DNA of 11,517 nucleotides, taken from NCBI GenBank assembly GCA_038234045.1, contig JBBSUX010000096.1:1-11517 (forward strand). The letters are read 5' to 3'. Position numbers and translations under genes: made by a program. The notes below the pieces were generated by a model that was given only the letters and a program-made list of their open reading frames with translations, did not search any database and had not been told where the DNA came from. This DNA is from JBBSUX01 sp038234045. GTDB taxonomy: Bacteria; Pseudomonadota; Gammaproteobacteria; Burkholderiales; Burkholderiaceae_C. Of this stretch, positions 1 through 7,280 are shown piece after piece. Within the stretch, counting starts at the first letter, position 1. Each line of letters begins with the position of its first letter.

Positions 1-80
1 CGGTGCAGGATCGACGTCACCGCGCCGACCGGCATGGCGATCTGGAAGATGTTGAAGAAGACAGCGCGACGCACGTTCAT
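1..80 (-). CDS. Partial N-terminus, SdhC-like (succinate dehydrogenase cytochrome b subunit)
   Basis: Only about 26 codons are present; the gene runs off the left edge. The translation contains MPVGAVTSILHR. It aligns without gaps to the start of SdhC proteins, where a Pro, then Ala three residues on, then Ser-Ile-Leu-His-Arg precede the first membrane helix (E. coli: FPITAIASILHR). In SdhC this Ser and Arg lie near the quinone site and heme b. An AGGAG abuts the ATG at 80, which is too close for normal initiation. The GTG two codons on (72-74) would have a 6-base spacing and may be the true start. If correct, sdhDAB would lie beyond the left edge. The call rests on one short motif. Confidence 0.5.
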   Translation of the reverse strand, partial: MNVRRAVFFNIFQIAMPVGAVTSILH

Positions 81-407
81 CTCCTGAGACCTGGACGGCC
101 GGGCGATTCTGAAATATGCATTGCAAACCTCCCAGAGCACCGAATGCGTGCCGGCCGTGGCCCCTGTCAGGGTACCGGGCGCCGGGTTCGCATCGGAAAT
201 CCAATCCCACCGTAGCACTTGCCACCCTGCGGCGCAAGGCATATCCGTGCTCAAGCTCCTCTGCCCAGACTTGCATCTGAGTGCGACGACATGACTACGC
301 GACAAAACGCCGCCATTCATGGCTGGCCAGAACCTGACCGTCGCGGTTCAACCGAAAACCGATGCGAATGTGGTTCCTGCGTATAGACGGAGGCTTGGGG
401 AGCAACA

Positions 408-793
408 TTGCGCACACACCAGCCCGGCAAGATGACCGGCACGGTTGACTTTCTCCTCAACGTGATCCCCAACACGATGGTCAATGCCTTCGCCAAAGGA
501 GAGATCCTGCAGGTGCTGTTGATCGCGGTGCTGTTCGGGTTCGCGTTGCACCGCTTCGGCGGCCGCGGCACGCTGGTGTTTGACATGATCGAAAAGAGTT
601 CGCATGTGCTGTTCACCATCGTCGGCTACGTCATGCGCGTGGCACCGATCGGTGCTTTTGGCGCCATGGCGTTCGCCATCGGCAAATACGGTGTGGGCTC
701 GCTCTTTTCGCTGGGCAAGCTGATGGACACGTTCTACGGCACCTGTTTCATTTTTGTATTCCTGGTACTCGGGCTGGTCGCGCGCCTGCTCAC
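408..793 (+). pseudogene. dctA: Internal fragment of C4-dicarboxylate/proton symporter DctA
   Basis: The translation from about 426 to 793 matches the middle of DctA closely, corresponding to roughly residues 125-245 of the about 430-residue E. coli protein. Clear blocks include ILQVLLIAVLFGFALHRFGG and APIGAFGAMAFAIGKYGVGS. DctA imports succinate, fumarate and malate. The N-terminal third and the C-terminal half, which carries the substrate-binding serine-rich and NLDGT segments, are absent. A weak trace of the preceding segment may continue upstream in another frame from about 319. At the 3' end similarity stops around 793, and the open frame then runs meaninglessly into the channel gene until 935. 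It cannot make a working transporter. Whether a full copy exists elsewhere is not visible. Confidence 0.8.
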
Positions 794-838
794 AACCGAT
801 GACCAGCTCCAGGTTAAGGCGGCCACAATGACGCACCC

Positions 839-2062
839 ATGGTGCATATCCACCCTCTCACCCAACTTCGCTCCGCCCTTCGCCGCTGGTACACGTTCGT
901 CCACGGGGATGCTTGGTTTCCGCACGTTCCCCTAGCGCTGGCGATGGCCTTTGGCGGCGGGTTACTGCTGCACCTCAACTTCGCGGGCGAGTGGCGGAAG
1001 TACCTGACGGCGATGACGCACGGCCACTTCAACCTGCCACCCGCCCAACTACCTCCGCTTTTGATCGGCGGCGGCATGGTGATCATGGCGGGTGGGCTGC
1101 TGGCGCGATCGCGGCTGGCGTGGACGATGGCGCTGCTGCTGGCGCTGACAGGCGCGGCCAGTCTGGTGCTGGGCCGGCATGGGAGCGGGCACCTGTTGCT
1201 CGGCTACTTCGTGTTGATGTCGGCGGCGCTCTTTGTCGCATGGCGGCAGTTCGACCGCAGCAGCGTTGCGGCGAGCACGCTATTTGCCGTGACCTCGGTC
1301 ATCATGCTGCTGATGTACGCGACCTTCGGTGCGTACTACCTGGGGCAGGATTTCAAGCCCGCCATCTCCGACCTGGTGACCGCGCTGTATTACGCACTGG
1401 TGACCATGAGCACGGTGGGGTATGGCGACATCACGCCGCAGACGGCGCAGGCCAAGCTCTTCGCCGTCTCGATCATCATCCTGGGCGTGGCGGTGTTCGC
1501 CACGTCGCTCACCGCTGTAATCGCGCCGATGGTGAGCAACAGCCTGCAAAGCATCGTCAACCGCAAAGGACCACGCATGAAACGGGAGAACCACTTCGTG
1601 GTGATCGGCAATGGATCGCTGGCCATCAACACCGCCCGCGAATTGAAGCGCCGCGGCCATCCGGTCACGCGCCTGCTGCGCAAGACGCCCGATGAAATGG
1701 ACCCGCGCGACAGCGATACCGACATGGTGGTGGGTGATCCGAGCAGCACCGAAGTACTACGCGATGCCGGCGTCCATAAGGCCGAGGCGGTACTGGCGAT
1801 GACGGTAGACGATTCGGAAAACGCTTTCGTCATCCTCGCTGTGAAAGAGCTCGGCGGCAAGGCACGCACCGTCGCCGCCGTGAACGACGCAGCAAACCTC
1901 AGCCGCGTAAAACTGGCCCAGCCGGACGTGGTGTTTTCGCCGCAGGTGCTGGGCGGCGAACTGATCGCGATGGTGCTGAGCGGGGAAGAAGTGACAGCGG
2001 ACTTTGTGATGAGGCACGTGTTCCGCCGCGATGGAGACCCAACAGCGCTGGCGAAGGCCTGA
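839..2062 (+). CDS. kch: Kch-type voltage-gated-like potassium channel with RCK domain
   Basis: A 407-residue inner-membrane K+ channel, close in length and layout to E. coli Kch (417 residues). Hydrophobic segments fill about residues 28-230. The pore loop TMSTVGYGDI (189-198) carries the potassium selectivity filter TVGYGD. A linker follows, then a cytoplasmic RCK/TrkA-N Rossmann domain from about 250 (HFVVIGNGSLAINTA) that would bind a nucleotide or other ligand; the glycine motif is irregular, as it is in E. coli Kch. The ATG at 839 is the first in frame after similarity to the dctA fragment ends, and it has no clear ribosome binding site. No partner gene is visible: the gene lies between a dead dctA fragment and a convergent helicase gene. 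See the separate entry on an internal start at 1577. Confidence 0.93.
   Translation: MVHIHPLTQLRSALRRWYTFVHGDAWFPHVPLALAMAFGGGLLLHLNFAGEWRKYLTAMTHGHFNLPPAQLPPLLIGGGMVIMAGGLLARSRLAWTMALLLALTGAASLVLGRHGSGHLLLGYFVLMSAALFVAWRQFDRSSVAASTLFAVTSVIMLLMYATFGAYYLGQDFKPAISDLVTALYYALVTMSTVGYGDITPQTAQAKLFAVSIIILGVAVFATSLTAVIAPMVSNSLQSIVNRKGPRMKRENHFVVIGNGSLAINTARELKRRGHPVTRLLRKTPDEMDPRDSDTDMVVGDPSSTEVLRDAGVHKAEAVLAMTVDDSENAFVILAVKELGGKARTVAAVNDAANLSRVKLAQPDVVFSPQVLGGELIAMVLSGEEVTADFVMRHVFRRDGDPTALAKA
1566..1579 (+). promoter_or_regulatory. Internal ribosome binding site and in-frame ATG for the soluble Kch RCK domain
   Basis: AAGGA at 1566-1570 lies 6 bases before an in-frame ATG at 1577, codon 247 of the channel, just ahead of the RCK domain (MKRENHFVVIG). 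E. coli Kch has a methionine at the equivalent place (MHRKDHFIVCG), and as I recall a separate soluble RCK product is made from it. The site seen here is a better Shine-Dalgarno match than anything upstream of 839. Production of a short 161-residue form is an inference. Confidence 0.5.
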
Positions 2063-2069
2063 GAAGGCG

Positions 2070-2089
2070 CTCGTGCCCTGAAGCACGAG
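2070..2089 (+). terminator. Possible hairpin terminator after kch
   Basis: A 7-bp perfect stem, CTCGTGC pairing with GCACGAG around a 6-base loop, starts 8 bases after the kch stop codon. No T-run follows, so it is not a classical intrinsic terminator. It lies between convergent genes and could stabilise the transcript end. Confidence 0.3.
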
Positions 2090-2153
2090 AGCCGAGGTCC
2101 GAGGCCTCCGCCGCGGTCGACCTCAGAGCGCCGGCTCCCGTACCGAGTCGGTT

Positions 2154-4553
2154 TTAGTGAGTGCGACTGAGCCGTTTGCGGATGGACTCCGGCGTGGATG
2201 TCGGTGGCGGTAGTGCTTCGCCCGGCTGCAGGCGCTGTTGCGCAAAGGCGGGCAGCCCCTGCAACAGACGCGCACCGTACGCGGTACCGGCCAGTCGTGG
2301 GTCGTAGCTGACGACCGTGGCGCGGTCTTCCTCGGTGCGAATAGCGCGGCCCACCCACTGCGCCAGGCGGATGGCGGTGGCGGGCAGCACGAGCTCGGTA
2401 AAAGGATCACGGCCGATATCACGCAGCCATTCGGCTCGCGCCTCGCCCATCGGATCATCCGGCGGTGCGAAAGGCAATTTGGCGATGAACACGGTTTCGC
2501 ACAGCGCGCCCGGTAGATCGAGCCCTTCGCCGAAGGACTGCATGCCGAAGATGATGGAAGGCAAACCAGCGGCCACACGCTCGCGATGCGCTTGCATAAG
2601 CTGCTGGCGCGGCATGGTGGTTTGCACCTGCACGCACGGCTTCATCGTGCTGGGCAAGGCCTCGACAGCCTGGCGCAACTGCTCGCGCGAGGTGAATAGT
2701 ACGAGGGCGCCATGGCGCACCTCTGCAATGTCCTTGACCAGCGCGTGCACCATTTCGGCGGTGTAGTCGGCGGCATCGCGTGGATCTGCCAGCGAGCGGC
2801 GCAGCAGCAGACGGCCCTGCGCGGGATAGTCGAATGGGCTCGGCACCTCCAGCGTGGTGGCGGTGCCGGCGGCGTGCAGGCGATCCAGGCCCGCCTCGCG
2901 CAGAAAAAAATCAAAGCGCGCACAACTGGTCAGCGTGGCAGACGTGAGCACGGCGCCGCGCACCGTTGACCAGAGCCGCTGGCGCAGCGTGGCGCCGGGC
3001 AGCAACGGGCTGGCATGGGCCTGCAGCAGCCGCGCCACGCCCTGCGGGCCTTCGATGGGCACGGTACAGGTGAACCATTTGGCGGGCGGCGCCTGACCAG
3101 GAGCTGTGTCCTGCAACAGAAGTTGTGCAGTGGCGTGCACTTCTTCAAGCCTTGGCGCCAGGGCGCCGATCTGTGCGTAAAGGGCAGCAAGACTGCGAGC
3201 GGCATCGGGACGCTCGCGCAGCTCGGCCTTGAGCGCTGCGGCGATGGCCCGCAGGGCGGTGAGAAAGCCATCGGCGTGATGGGCAACCTGGCCAAGCGGG
3301 GTGACGAGCACTTCGGGCAGGCAGCCCTGGGTGAGCCGGTGGCGAGTGCCGCCCCACTGCGCGCCCGCAGAAGCACGCCCAGCCTCTGCCGAAGGCAGCA
3401 AGGCATCGCCGAACAGGTCCAGCACCAGCCGCTGCACATCCTGCAGGGCAGCGCGCAGGCGGGCTGCATTCTGCGGAATATCGGCCACTTCAGTCACCTC
3501 GAGCCGCACGCCCACGCGCACCGCCCGTTGCGCCAGCCGCTCGATCCAGGCGTTGCTGCCCAGATCCATGCGGCAGGCGAACTGCGCCAGAGCGGTTGCC
3601 GGCAGATGGTGCGCTTCATCCAGCACCAGCAGGCAGTTGTCCAGCTCCGGCAGCAGGCGGTTGCCGAGCGATGCCAGCAGCAGGTCGTGATTGACGACGA
3701 TGACCTGCGCGCCAACCAGTGCCTTGCGCCGCTCGTAGTAGGCGCACTGGTGGAAGTTGGGGCAGTGACGACCGGTGCAGGACGCCGCATCGGCTGCCAT
3801 GGGCATCCAAACCTCGCCCGCTGGTGGCGTCTGCAAGGTATCGCGGTCTCCATCCCAGGCACCGCTGGCAAGCGCTTGCGCCATGCCGCTGTAGAAACGC
3901 AGCTGCGCTTCTTTTTCGTGAGGCGACCGTGCCGCCTGCGCTGCGCGATCTGCGGCGAGCTCATCGGCGAAGAGATCGTCAAATTCAGCGTCAGCGCCTG
4001 CGCTGTCGGCACCCGGCTCCACCAGTCCGCCAAGCCGCTCCAGCTTGAGCCGGCACACATAGCGCCCGCGACCCTTGGCCAGAGCAAAACGGAAAGGCAG
4101 TTCAGGCAAGGCGGCTGCCAGTGCCGGAAGATCCTTGTGGACGAGCTGCTCCTGCAGCGCGACGGTAGCGGTCGAAATCATCACCCGTGTGCCGCGCGCC
4201 AGCGCCAATGCGATGGCCGGCGCGCAATACGCCAGCGACTTGCCGACTCCCGTGCCCGCCTGAATGACCGCGATGGCGCGTGTGATCGAATCCGCAGTGC
4301 CGCCTGCGGTGCTGACTGGCGTGGAACCTTCAGCACGTGGGGGTGCCACCAATGTATCTTCGTTTGCGGGTTTGCCCAGCGTGGCGGAGGCAAGCGTGCG
4401 AGCCACTTCCTCGGCCATCCGGCGCTGACCCGCGCGCTGACGAAAGCCCGAACCGGCTGCCAATGCCGCGTCGAATGCCTCCATCGCAAAGCTGGCGAGC
4501 GCCTCGGGCGAGGGGGGCAACGGATCGACGGAAACGGGAGGGCTCGCTGACAT
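2154..4553 (-). CDS. dinG: ATP-dependent DNA helicase, DinG/XPD family, Fe-S cluster type
   Basis: A superfamily 2 helicase predicted to unwind DNA 5'-3' and to help clear R-loops or repair intermediates in the cytoplasm. Counting from an upstream in-frame ATG at 4613, motifs appear in order: a glutamine-rich motif near 58-63, Walker A GTGVGKS (120-126), four cysteines at 187, 279, 284 and 290, the DEAH box in LDEAHHLP (332-335), TSATL of motif III, SFGEGLDLPG, and motif VI QWVGRAIR (752-759). The last three cysteines have the same 5- and 6-residue spacing as in E. coli DinG (194, 199, 205), so a 4Fe-4S cluster is expected. The start is uncertain. I prefer ATG 4553 (799 residues) because the 20 residues before it look like read-through of the intergenic region; neither start has a good ribosome binding site. 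The protein is longer than E. coli DinG (716). Confidence 0.92.
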   Translation of the reverse strand: MSASPPVSVDPLPPSPEALASFAMEAFDAALAAGSGFRQRAGQRRMAEEVARTLASATLGKPANEDTLVAPPRAEGSTPVSTAGGTADSITRAIAVIQAGTGVGKSLAYCAPAIALALARGTRVMISTATVALQEQLVHKDLPALAAALPELPFRFALAKGRGRYVCRLKLERLGGLVEPGADSAGADAEFDDLFADELAADRAAQAARSPHEKEAQLRFYSGMAQALASGAWDGDRDTLQTPPAGEVWMPMAADAASCTGRHCPNFHQCAYYERRKALVGAQVIVVNHDLLLASLGNRLLPELDNCLLVLDEAHHLPATALAQFACRMDLGSNAWIERLAQRAVRVGVRLEVTEVADIPQNAARLRAALQDVQRLVLDLFGDALLPSAEAGRASAGAQWGGTRHRLTQGCLPEVLVTPLGQVAHHADGFLTALRAIAAALKAELRERPDAARSLAALYAQIGALAPRLEEVHATAQLLLQDTAPGQAPPAKWFTCTVPIEGPQGVARLLQAHASPLLPGATLRQRLWSTVRGAVLTSATLTSCARFDFFLREAGLDRLHAAGTATTLEVPSPFDYPAQGRLLLRRSLADPRDAADYTAEMVHALVKDIAEVRHGALVLFTSREQLRQAVEALPSTMKPCVQVQTTMPRQQLMQAHRERVAAGLPSIIFGMQSFGEGLDLPGALCETVFIAKLPFAPPDDPMGEARAEWLRDIGRDPFTELVLPATAIRLAQWVGRAIRTEEDRATVVSYDPRLAGTAYGARLLQGLPAFAQQRLQPGEALPPPTSTPESIRKRLSRTH

Positions 4554-4712
4554 GGGCCCAAGTGTGCCTGCCTGGGGCGCCCGCACTATTTTCGCTCTCG
4601 CCAGCCCCGCCATAATGCGGCGGTGCCCGTGTTTGCAGACAACTTTGACCGGCGTTGCCCTTCTACCGGCCGCGCCTGCGCTCCTTACTTCGCTCTTTCC
4701 GCCTCGTCATCC

Positions 4713-5435
4713 TTGGTCAGAGTCGTCGCGTGGATGGCGCCGCTGTTGCTGGCCGCAGGGTGCAGCGGGCCAGCGCCGATTCCGCACGGACCAGCTCCCG
4801 CAACCCAGCCGGCGGCAGAAGAGATGGTGCAGACCAGCATGGAGCGCCTGGCCACGCTGACGATGCGCGAGAACCTGGAAAGCCTTTACCGGGTCATGCA
4901 CAAGCTCTACCGGCGCAACCCGGCGGAGTGGAAAAAAGGTGGCTTTGCATCAGCCAGCGCTGCGGCCCTGCAAGTGCGCGACGCCGTGGAAGAACAGCGC
5001 GGCTGGCAGCCGCTGGGCGGCGAGCGCGATATTCGCGCATTGGCGCTGGCCCTTTCCACGGCGTTTACCGGGGATCGCGTCGCGGCACTCACCTATGCCG
5101 CCGCCGACATGTTGATTACCGCCAATGGTGGGCGCATTCGCTTCTACCTGCCCGACAGGATCGAACCGCAATACCTCTACAACGGTGCGCGCAACATGGA
5201 AATCATGGTGTGGATGCTGGCGCACCGGCGCGACCCCGAAGGGCACCTTCTGCTGTTGGCCGACGAGATTTCAGACGGCGGCCGCAACCTGAGCTTTGAG
5301 CGGGAATACGGCAAGATCATCGGCCGGCTCGACCTGCTCTCGCTTGTCGCCACAGAGCGCTATCGCCGCGCCGCGATCAGCTATGTGCACGGTCTGTTTG
5401 CGGTTGAATTTTTGCAGTTCCTGCCAGTGCGCTGA
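4713..5435 (+). CDS. Conserved lipoprotein of unknown function
   Basis: The N-terminus reads VRVVAWMAPLLLAAGCSGP: a positive residue, a hydrophobic stretch and a lipobox (LAAG-C) with the cysteine at position 17 if translation starts at TTG 4713. The frame is open back to GTG 4623, but that start would put 30 extra residues before the signal. An ATG at 4734 would leave too short a signal. The mature part begins with a Pro/Ala-rich linker, then a largely helical domain containing SLYRVMHKLYRRNPAEW and a conserved-looking C-terminus (NLSFEREYGKIIGRLDLL, then FLQFLPVR). I recall similar uncharacterised lipoproteins in Comamonadaceae and know no function. It is divergent from the helicase gene, so the short gap around 4554-4712 should hold both promoters. 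Confidence 0.8.
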   Translation: MVRVVAWMAPLLLAAGCSGPAPIPHGPAPATQPAAEEMVQTSMERLATLTMRENLESLYRVMHKLYRRNPAEWKKGGFASASAAALQVRDAVEEQRGWQPLGGERDIRALALALSTAFTGDRVAALTYAAADMLITANGGRIRFYLPDRIEPQYLYNGARNMEIMVWMLAHRRDPEGHLLLLADEISDGGRNLSFEREYGKIIGRLDLLSLVATERYRRAAISYVHGLFAVEFLQFLPVR

Positions 5436-5500
5436 AGATCTTGTGCGTTCGGACACTGCCGAGCAGAAAGCGCCTCGGACAGCTAACAGACGGAGCGATC

Positions 5501-5560
5501 TTTTTTAGCTACTTAATTAATAGCTATTTGCGCTTATTCAACAATCGCCTGAACCACTTT
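5501..5560. repeat. AT-rich palindromic intergenic element, Comamonadaceae-like
   Basis: Between two convergent genes lies a sharply AT-rich stretch. The 6-bp palindrome TAGCTA occurs at 5506-5511 and again at 5521-5526, around a 9-base loop (CTTAATTAA), with six T's before it. It is followed by TTTGCGCTTATTCAA, resembling half of a second hairpin of the GCGCTTAT...ATAAGCGC kind. I recall dispersed intergenic elements of this build in Acidovorax, Polaromonas and relatives; this is memory, not a search. It may also end transcription from both sides. Confidence 0.4.
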
Positions 5561-6007
5561 TTATTCAATATTCAGAGCAGATTTGGACGCCAGCACCGGC
5601 AATCCGAAAATTTGATCGAAGCCCCAATGGAAGACGAAGGTGTAGGTGAGGAAGAACACCAGCAGGCCGGCATCCATAACCAGAGCGTGCCAGAGCCCCA
5701 CGCCAAAAGCCCAGGCCATCAGCGGCACCAGAAAAATGGCGAGGCCGCCTTCAAACCCAATCGCATGGGCAATGCGCCGGCGAAGATTGCGACCCGGCAC
5801 GGCCTGCCGCGCCTCCCAGCGCTCGAAGGCCCAGTTGAAGCCCAGATTCCAGACCACCGCGATCGCCGAGGAAGCCACAGCCACCACTCCTGACGGACCG
5901 GGCGCCTGCCCACCGATCAGCGCGAACCCCGCGGTCGCAGCCGCGATGGCGATGGCTTCGTACAAGACGACATAAACGATGCGGCGACGAACGCCCTGCA
6001 ATGACAC
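5561..6007 (-). CDS. PACE-family (AceI-like) multidrug efflux transporter
   Basis: A 148-residue inner-membrane protein with four predicted helices, made of two tandem two-helix 'bacterial transmembrane pair' units. The first has VVLYEAIAI and VVWNLGFNWAFERWE. The second has RIAHAIGFEGGLAIF and LTYTFVFHWGFDQIFG. These match the same places in Acinetobacter AceI (ISYEGILL, FWNMIFNHFFEKIE, RILHAIGFEGGL, TFIFQWCYD). The Glu in LYEA corresponds to the essential membrane Glu15 of AceI. The family exports chlorhexidine, acriflavine and, as likely natural substrates, short diamines, driven by protons. The start is GTG at 6007; a TTG two codons on is an alternative, and no clear ribosome binding site is seen. 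The gene for the secreted protein ends 33 bp upstream on the same strand, so the two may be co-transcribed. Confidence 0.9.
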   Translation of the reverse strand: MSLQGVRRRIVYVVLYEAIAIAAATAGFALIGGQAPGPSGVVAVASSAIAVVWNLGFNWAFERWEARQAVPGRNLRRRIAHAIGFEGGLAIFLVPLMAWAFGVGLWHALVMDAGLLVFFLTYTFVFHWGFDQIFGLPVLASKSALNIE

Positions 6008-6040
6008 TGCGAGGAGAAAGGCGCGGCGAGCGCGCCATGG

Positions 6041-6475
6041 TTACGGCTTGGCGGGAACGGTGGTGACGGTTTCCTTGATGATGCCACCGCTTTGGACGCT
6101 GCCCTCAGTGATCGTGCCGCCGCCTGAAGCGGGTGGCGTAACGCCAACGCGGGCAAGGCAATCTTTTTGCTGCCCGCCGGTCAACGAGGCGCATCGGTCG
6201 GCTGCATTGCGCTCGGCCGTCGCAGCGCCAGGGGTGGTGAGATTGCCGCGTTTGGCTTCTGCAGCTGCAGCGCCCGATTCGCGCTTGCATGCTGCCGGGT
6301 CGTGGGCTGCCTCGTTGGCATTGCAGCCGCCGCCGGCAGCCATTGCCGAAGCAGCGGAAGTCGACAGACCGGCTGCGTTGGCTGCGAGGCCAAAAGCGCA
6401 ACCGGCTCCGAGCAAGGCAACGCCAAGCAATTGGCGGATTTGGACAGCTGGCGTGGAATGAAAGTCAATCATCAT
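6041..6475 (-). CDS. Small secreted cysteine-containing protein of unknown function
   Basis: A 144-residue protein starting at ATG 6475, chosen because GAGGAG lies five to six bases upstream on the coding strand; a longer open frame back to 6679 lacks such support. The N-terminus is a Sec signal peptide (VALLGAGCAFGLAANA, probable cleavage after ANA). The mature chain carries four cysteines in two pairs, CNANEAAHDPAACKRE and RCASLTGGQQKDCLARVG, which could form disulfides in the periplasm. A low-complexity Gly/Thr tail ends in TVPAKP. The spaced cysteines are loosely like PsiF repeats, but the match is not good enough for that name. I recall similar unnamed proteins in Burkholderiales. It precedes the PACE pump gene on the same strand. 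Confidence 0.75.
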   Translation of the reverse strand: MMIDFHSTPAVQIRQLLGVALLGAGCAFGLAANAAGLSTSAASAMAAGGGCNANEAAHDPAACKRESGAAAAEAKRGNLTTPGAATAERNAADRCASLTGGQQKDCLARVGVTPPASGGGTITEGSVQSGGIIKETVTTVPAKP

Positions 6476-6702
6476 GGAATGCTCCTCAAAATAACGGGGG
6501 TGGAATAAGCTTGCGCGAACCATCAGGCAAGGCACTTCTGTCTGAACGCTACTCAGTCGGCCTGCAGTATTCATCCGACGCCGACTACCGAGTCGGCCCA
6601 AACCAGCATCACCTCCCGCAGGTAGTGCCTCTGCCGAACCACGCAGCGCTTCGATCATCTCCAAACTTTCAAACTTCATCAGCTGACCCTACCAGACTGC
6701 GA
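6476..6702. other. Intergenic stretch with nothing recognised except a likely promoter side
   Basis: Upstream region of the secreted-protein gene on the minus strand, containing its ribosome binding site at about 6481-6487. Open frames crossing it on both strands have no recognisable protein character. No hairpin, repeat or RNA gene was seen. Confidence 0.4.
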
Positions 6703-6882
6703 TTATCGCGACAGAACCCTCTCGTCGGCCTCGTTCATCGCCGCAGTGGTGACCACGGCCTCAAGCCGGCTGCGCGCGGCCTAGCGCTCCAAGATGTCCG
6801 TGCCGATCCCAACTTCTTGCGCAACCATGTCGATCGCTGTGCTCTCCGGCGGCAGCGATGCGGGAGCCGACAGGGTTCTCGC
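6703..6882 (-). pseudogene. Remnant of an IS3-family-like transposase OrfA
   Basis: Read on the minus strand from 6882, one frame gives LPPESTAIDMVAQEVGIG, then TDILER, an in-frame TAG (6783-6781), then ARSRLEAVVTTAAMNEADER before a second stop at 6703-6705. This matches the layout of a group of IS3-family OrfA proteins: an HTH with 'LPPE...VA.E.GI....L..WR', followed by 'EAV..TAAMNEAE'. The TAG sits exactly where the conserved Trp (TGG) belongs, so one G-to-A change explains it. The true N-terminus, OrfB and terminal inverted repeats are not visible. The identification is from family memory on a short fragment. Confidence 0.5.
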
Positions 6883-6980
6883 CGCTACTGATCGTGCGCA
6901 TAGACAATGAACTCGTTCGAAGGCTTAGGAACGTCTCCAAAAATCAGCTCCATGAAGGGCTGACAGGTGACAGTTAAACC

Positions 6981-7090
6981 ATGAAGCAAATGAGCCTTAC
7001 CATCAACGGATTCGAGCTGATTGCAAGCGCACGCGAGAATTTCTGGACGAGATGAACCTGGTGGAGCCGTGGCCTGAGCTGCTCAACCTG
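6981..7090 (+). pseudogene. 5' fragment of an IS5-family-like transposase, frameshifted
   Basis: ATG 6981 begins MKQMSLTINGFELIA. After a shift of one base near 7024 the frame continues as KRTREFLDEMNLVEPWPELL to about 7090. IS5-family transposases start in this way: MKQ.(S/T)L....FE, then K.TR...FLDEMN.VVPW.EL. The sequence then loses similarity, so the catalytic DDE domain is absent. No inverted repeat could be assigned. Confidence 0.6.
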
Positions 7091-7280
7091 AAATTGGCGA
7101 TGAAAATGAGGCAGTTCTCATCATATGAACACTCATGCATCGGCTCGCGGTTCGGCGGGGGTTATGCAGACCTTCCCTAACTGTGGCTTTTTTCCCGATA
7201 TTCCGGAAGCTGCGCATTGGAGGCACTGAGGTAAAGCCGGACCCCGTGGCGAAACTTCAGGTATCTGACAGCGCCGACCA
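7091..7280. other. Intergenic remainder between the IS fragment and lysR
   Basis: No gene, RNA or clear terminator recognised. It separates the insertion-sequence debris from the 3' end of the LysR gene. Confidence 0.35.

Noticed and set aside
2141..2153. ACCGAGTCGGT, resembling the tail of a Cas9 tracrRNA; ACCGAGTCGG recurs near 6588.
   Set aside because: No CRISPR repeats, cas genes or anti-repeat nearby; a short GC-rich match repeated by chance.
3015..4550. Long plus-strand open frame of 511 codons.
   Set aside because: It is antisense to the helicase gene, which has all its motifs in order; the plus-strand product has no domain character and comes from high GC.
2374..4553. Walker A of the helicase reads GTGVGKS and not GTGTGKS, considered as a defect.
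   Set aside because: DinG-type helicases, including as I recall E. coli DinG, commonly have Val at this place; all catalytic residues are present.
6289..6891. Plus-strand open frame of 200 codons across the IS-remnant region.
   Set aside because: Arg/Ser/Pro-rich product without motifs; overlaps the secreted-protein gene and the minus-strand IS3-like remnant.
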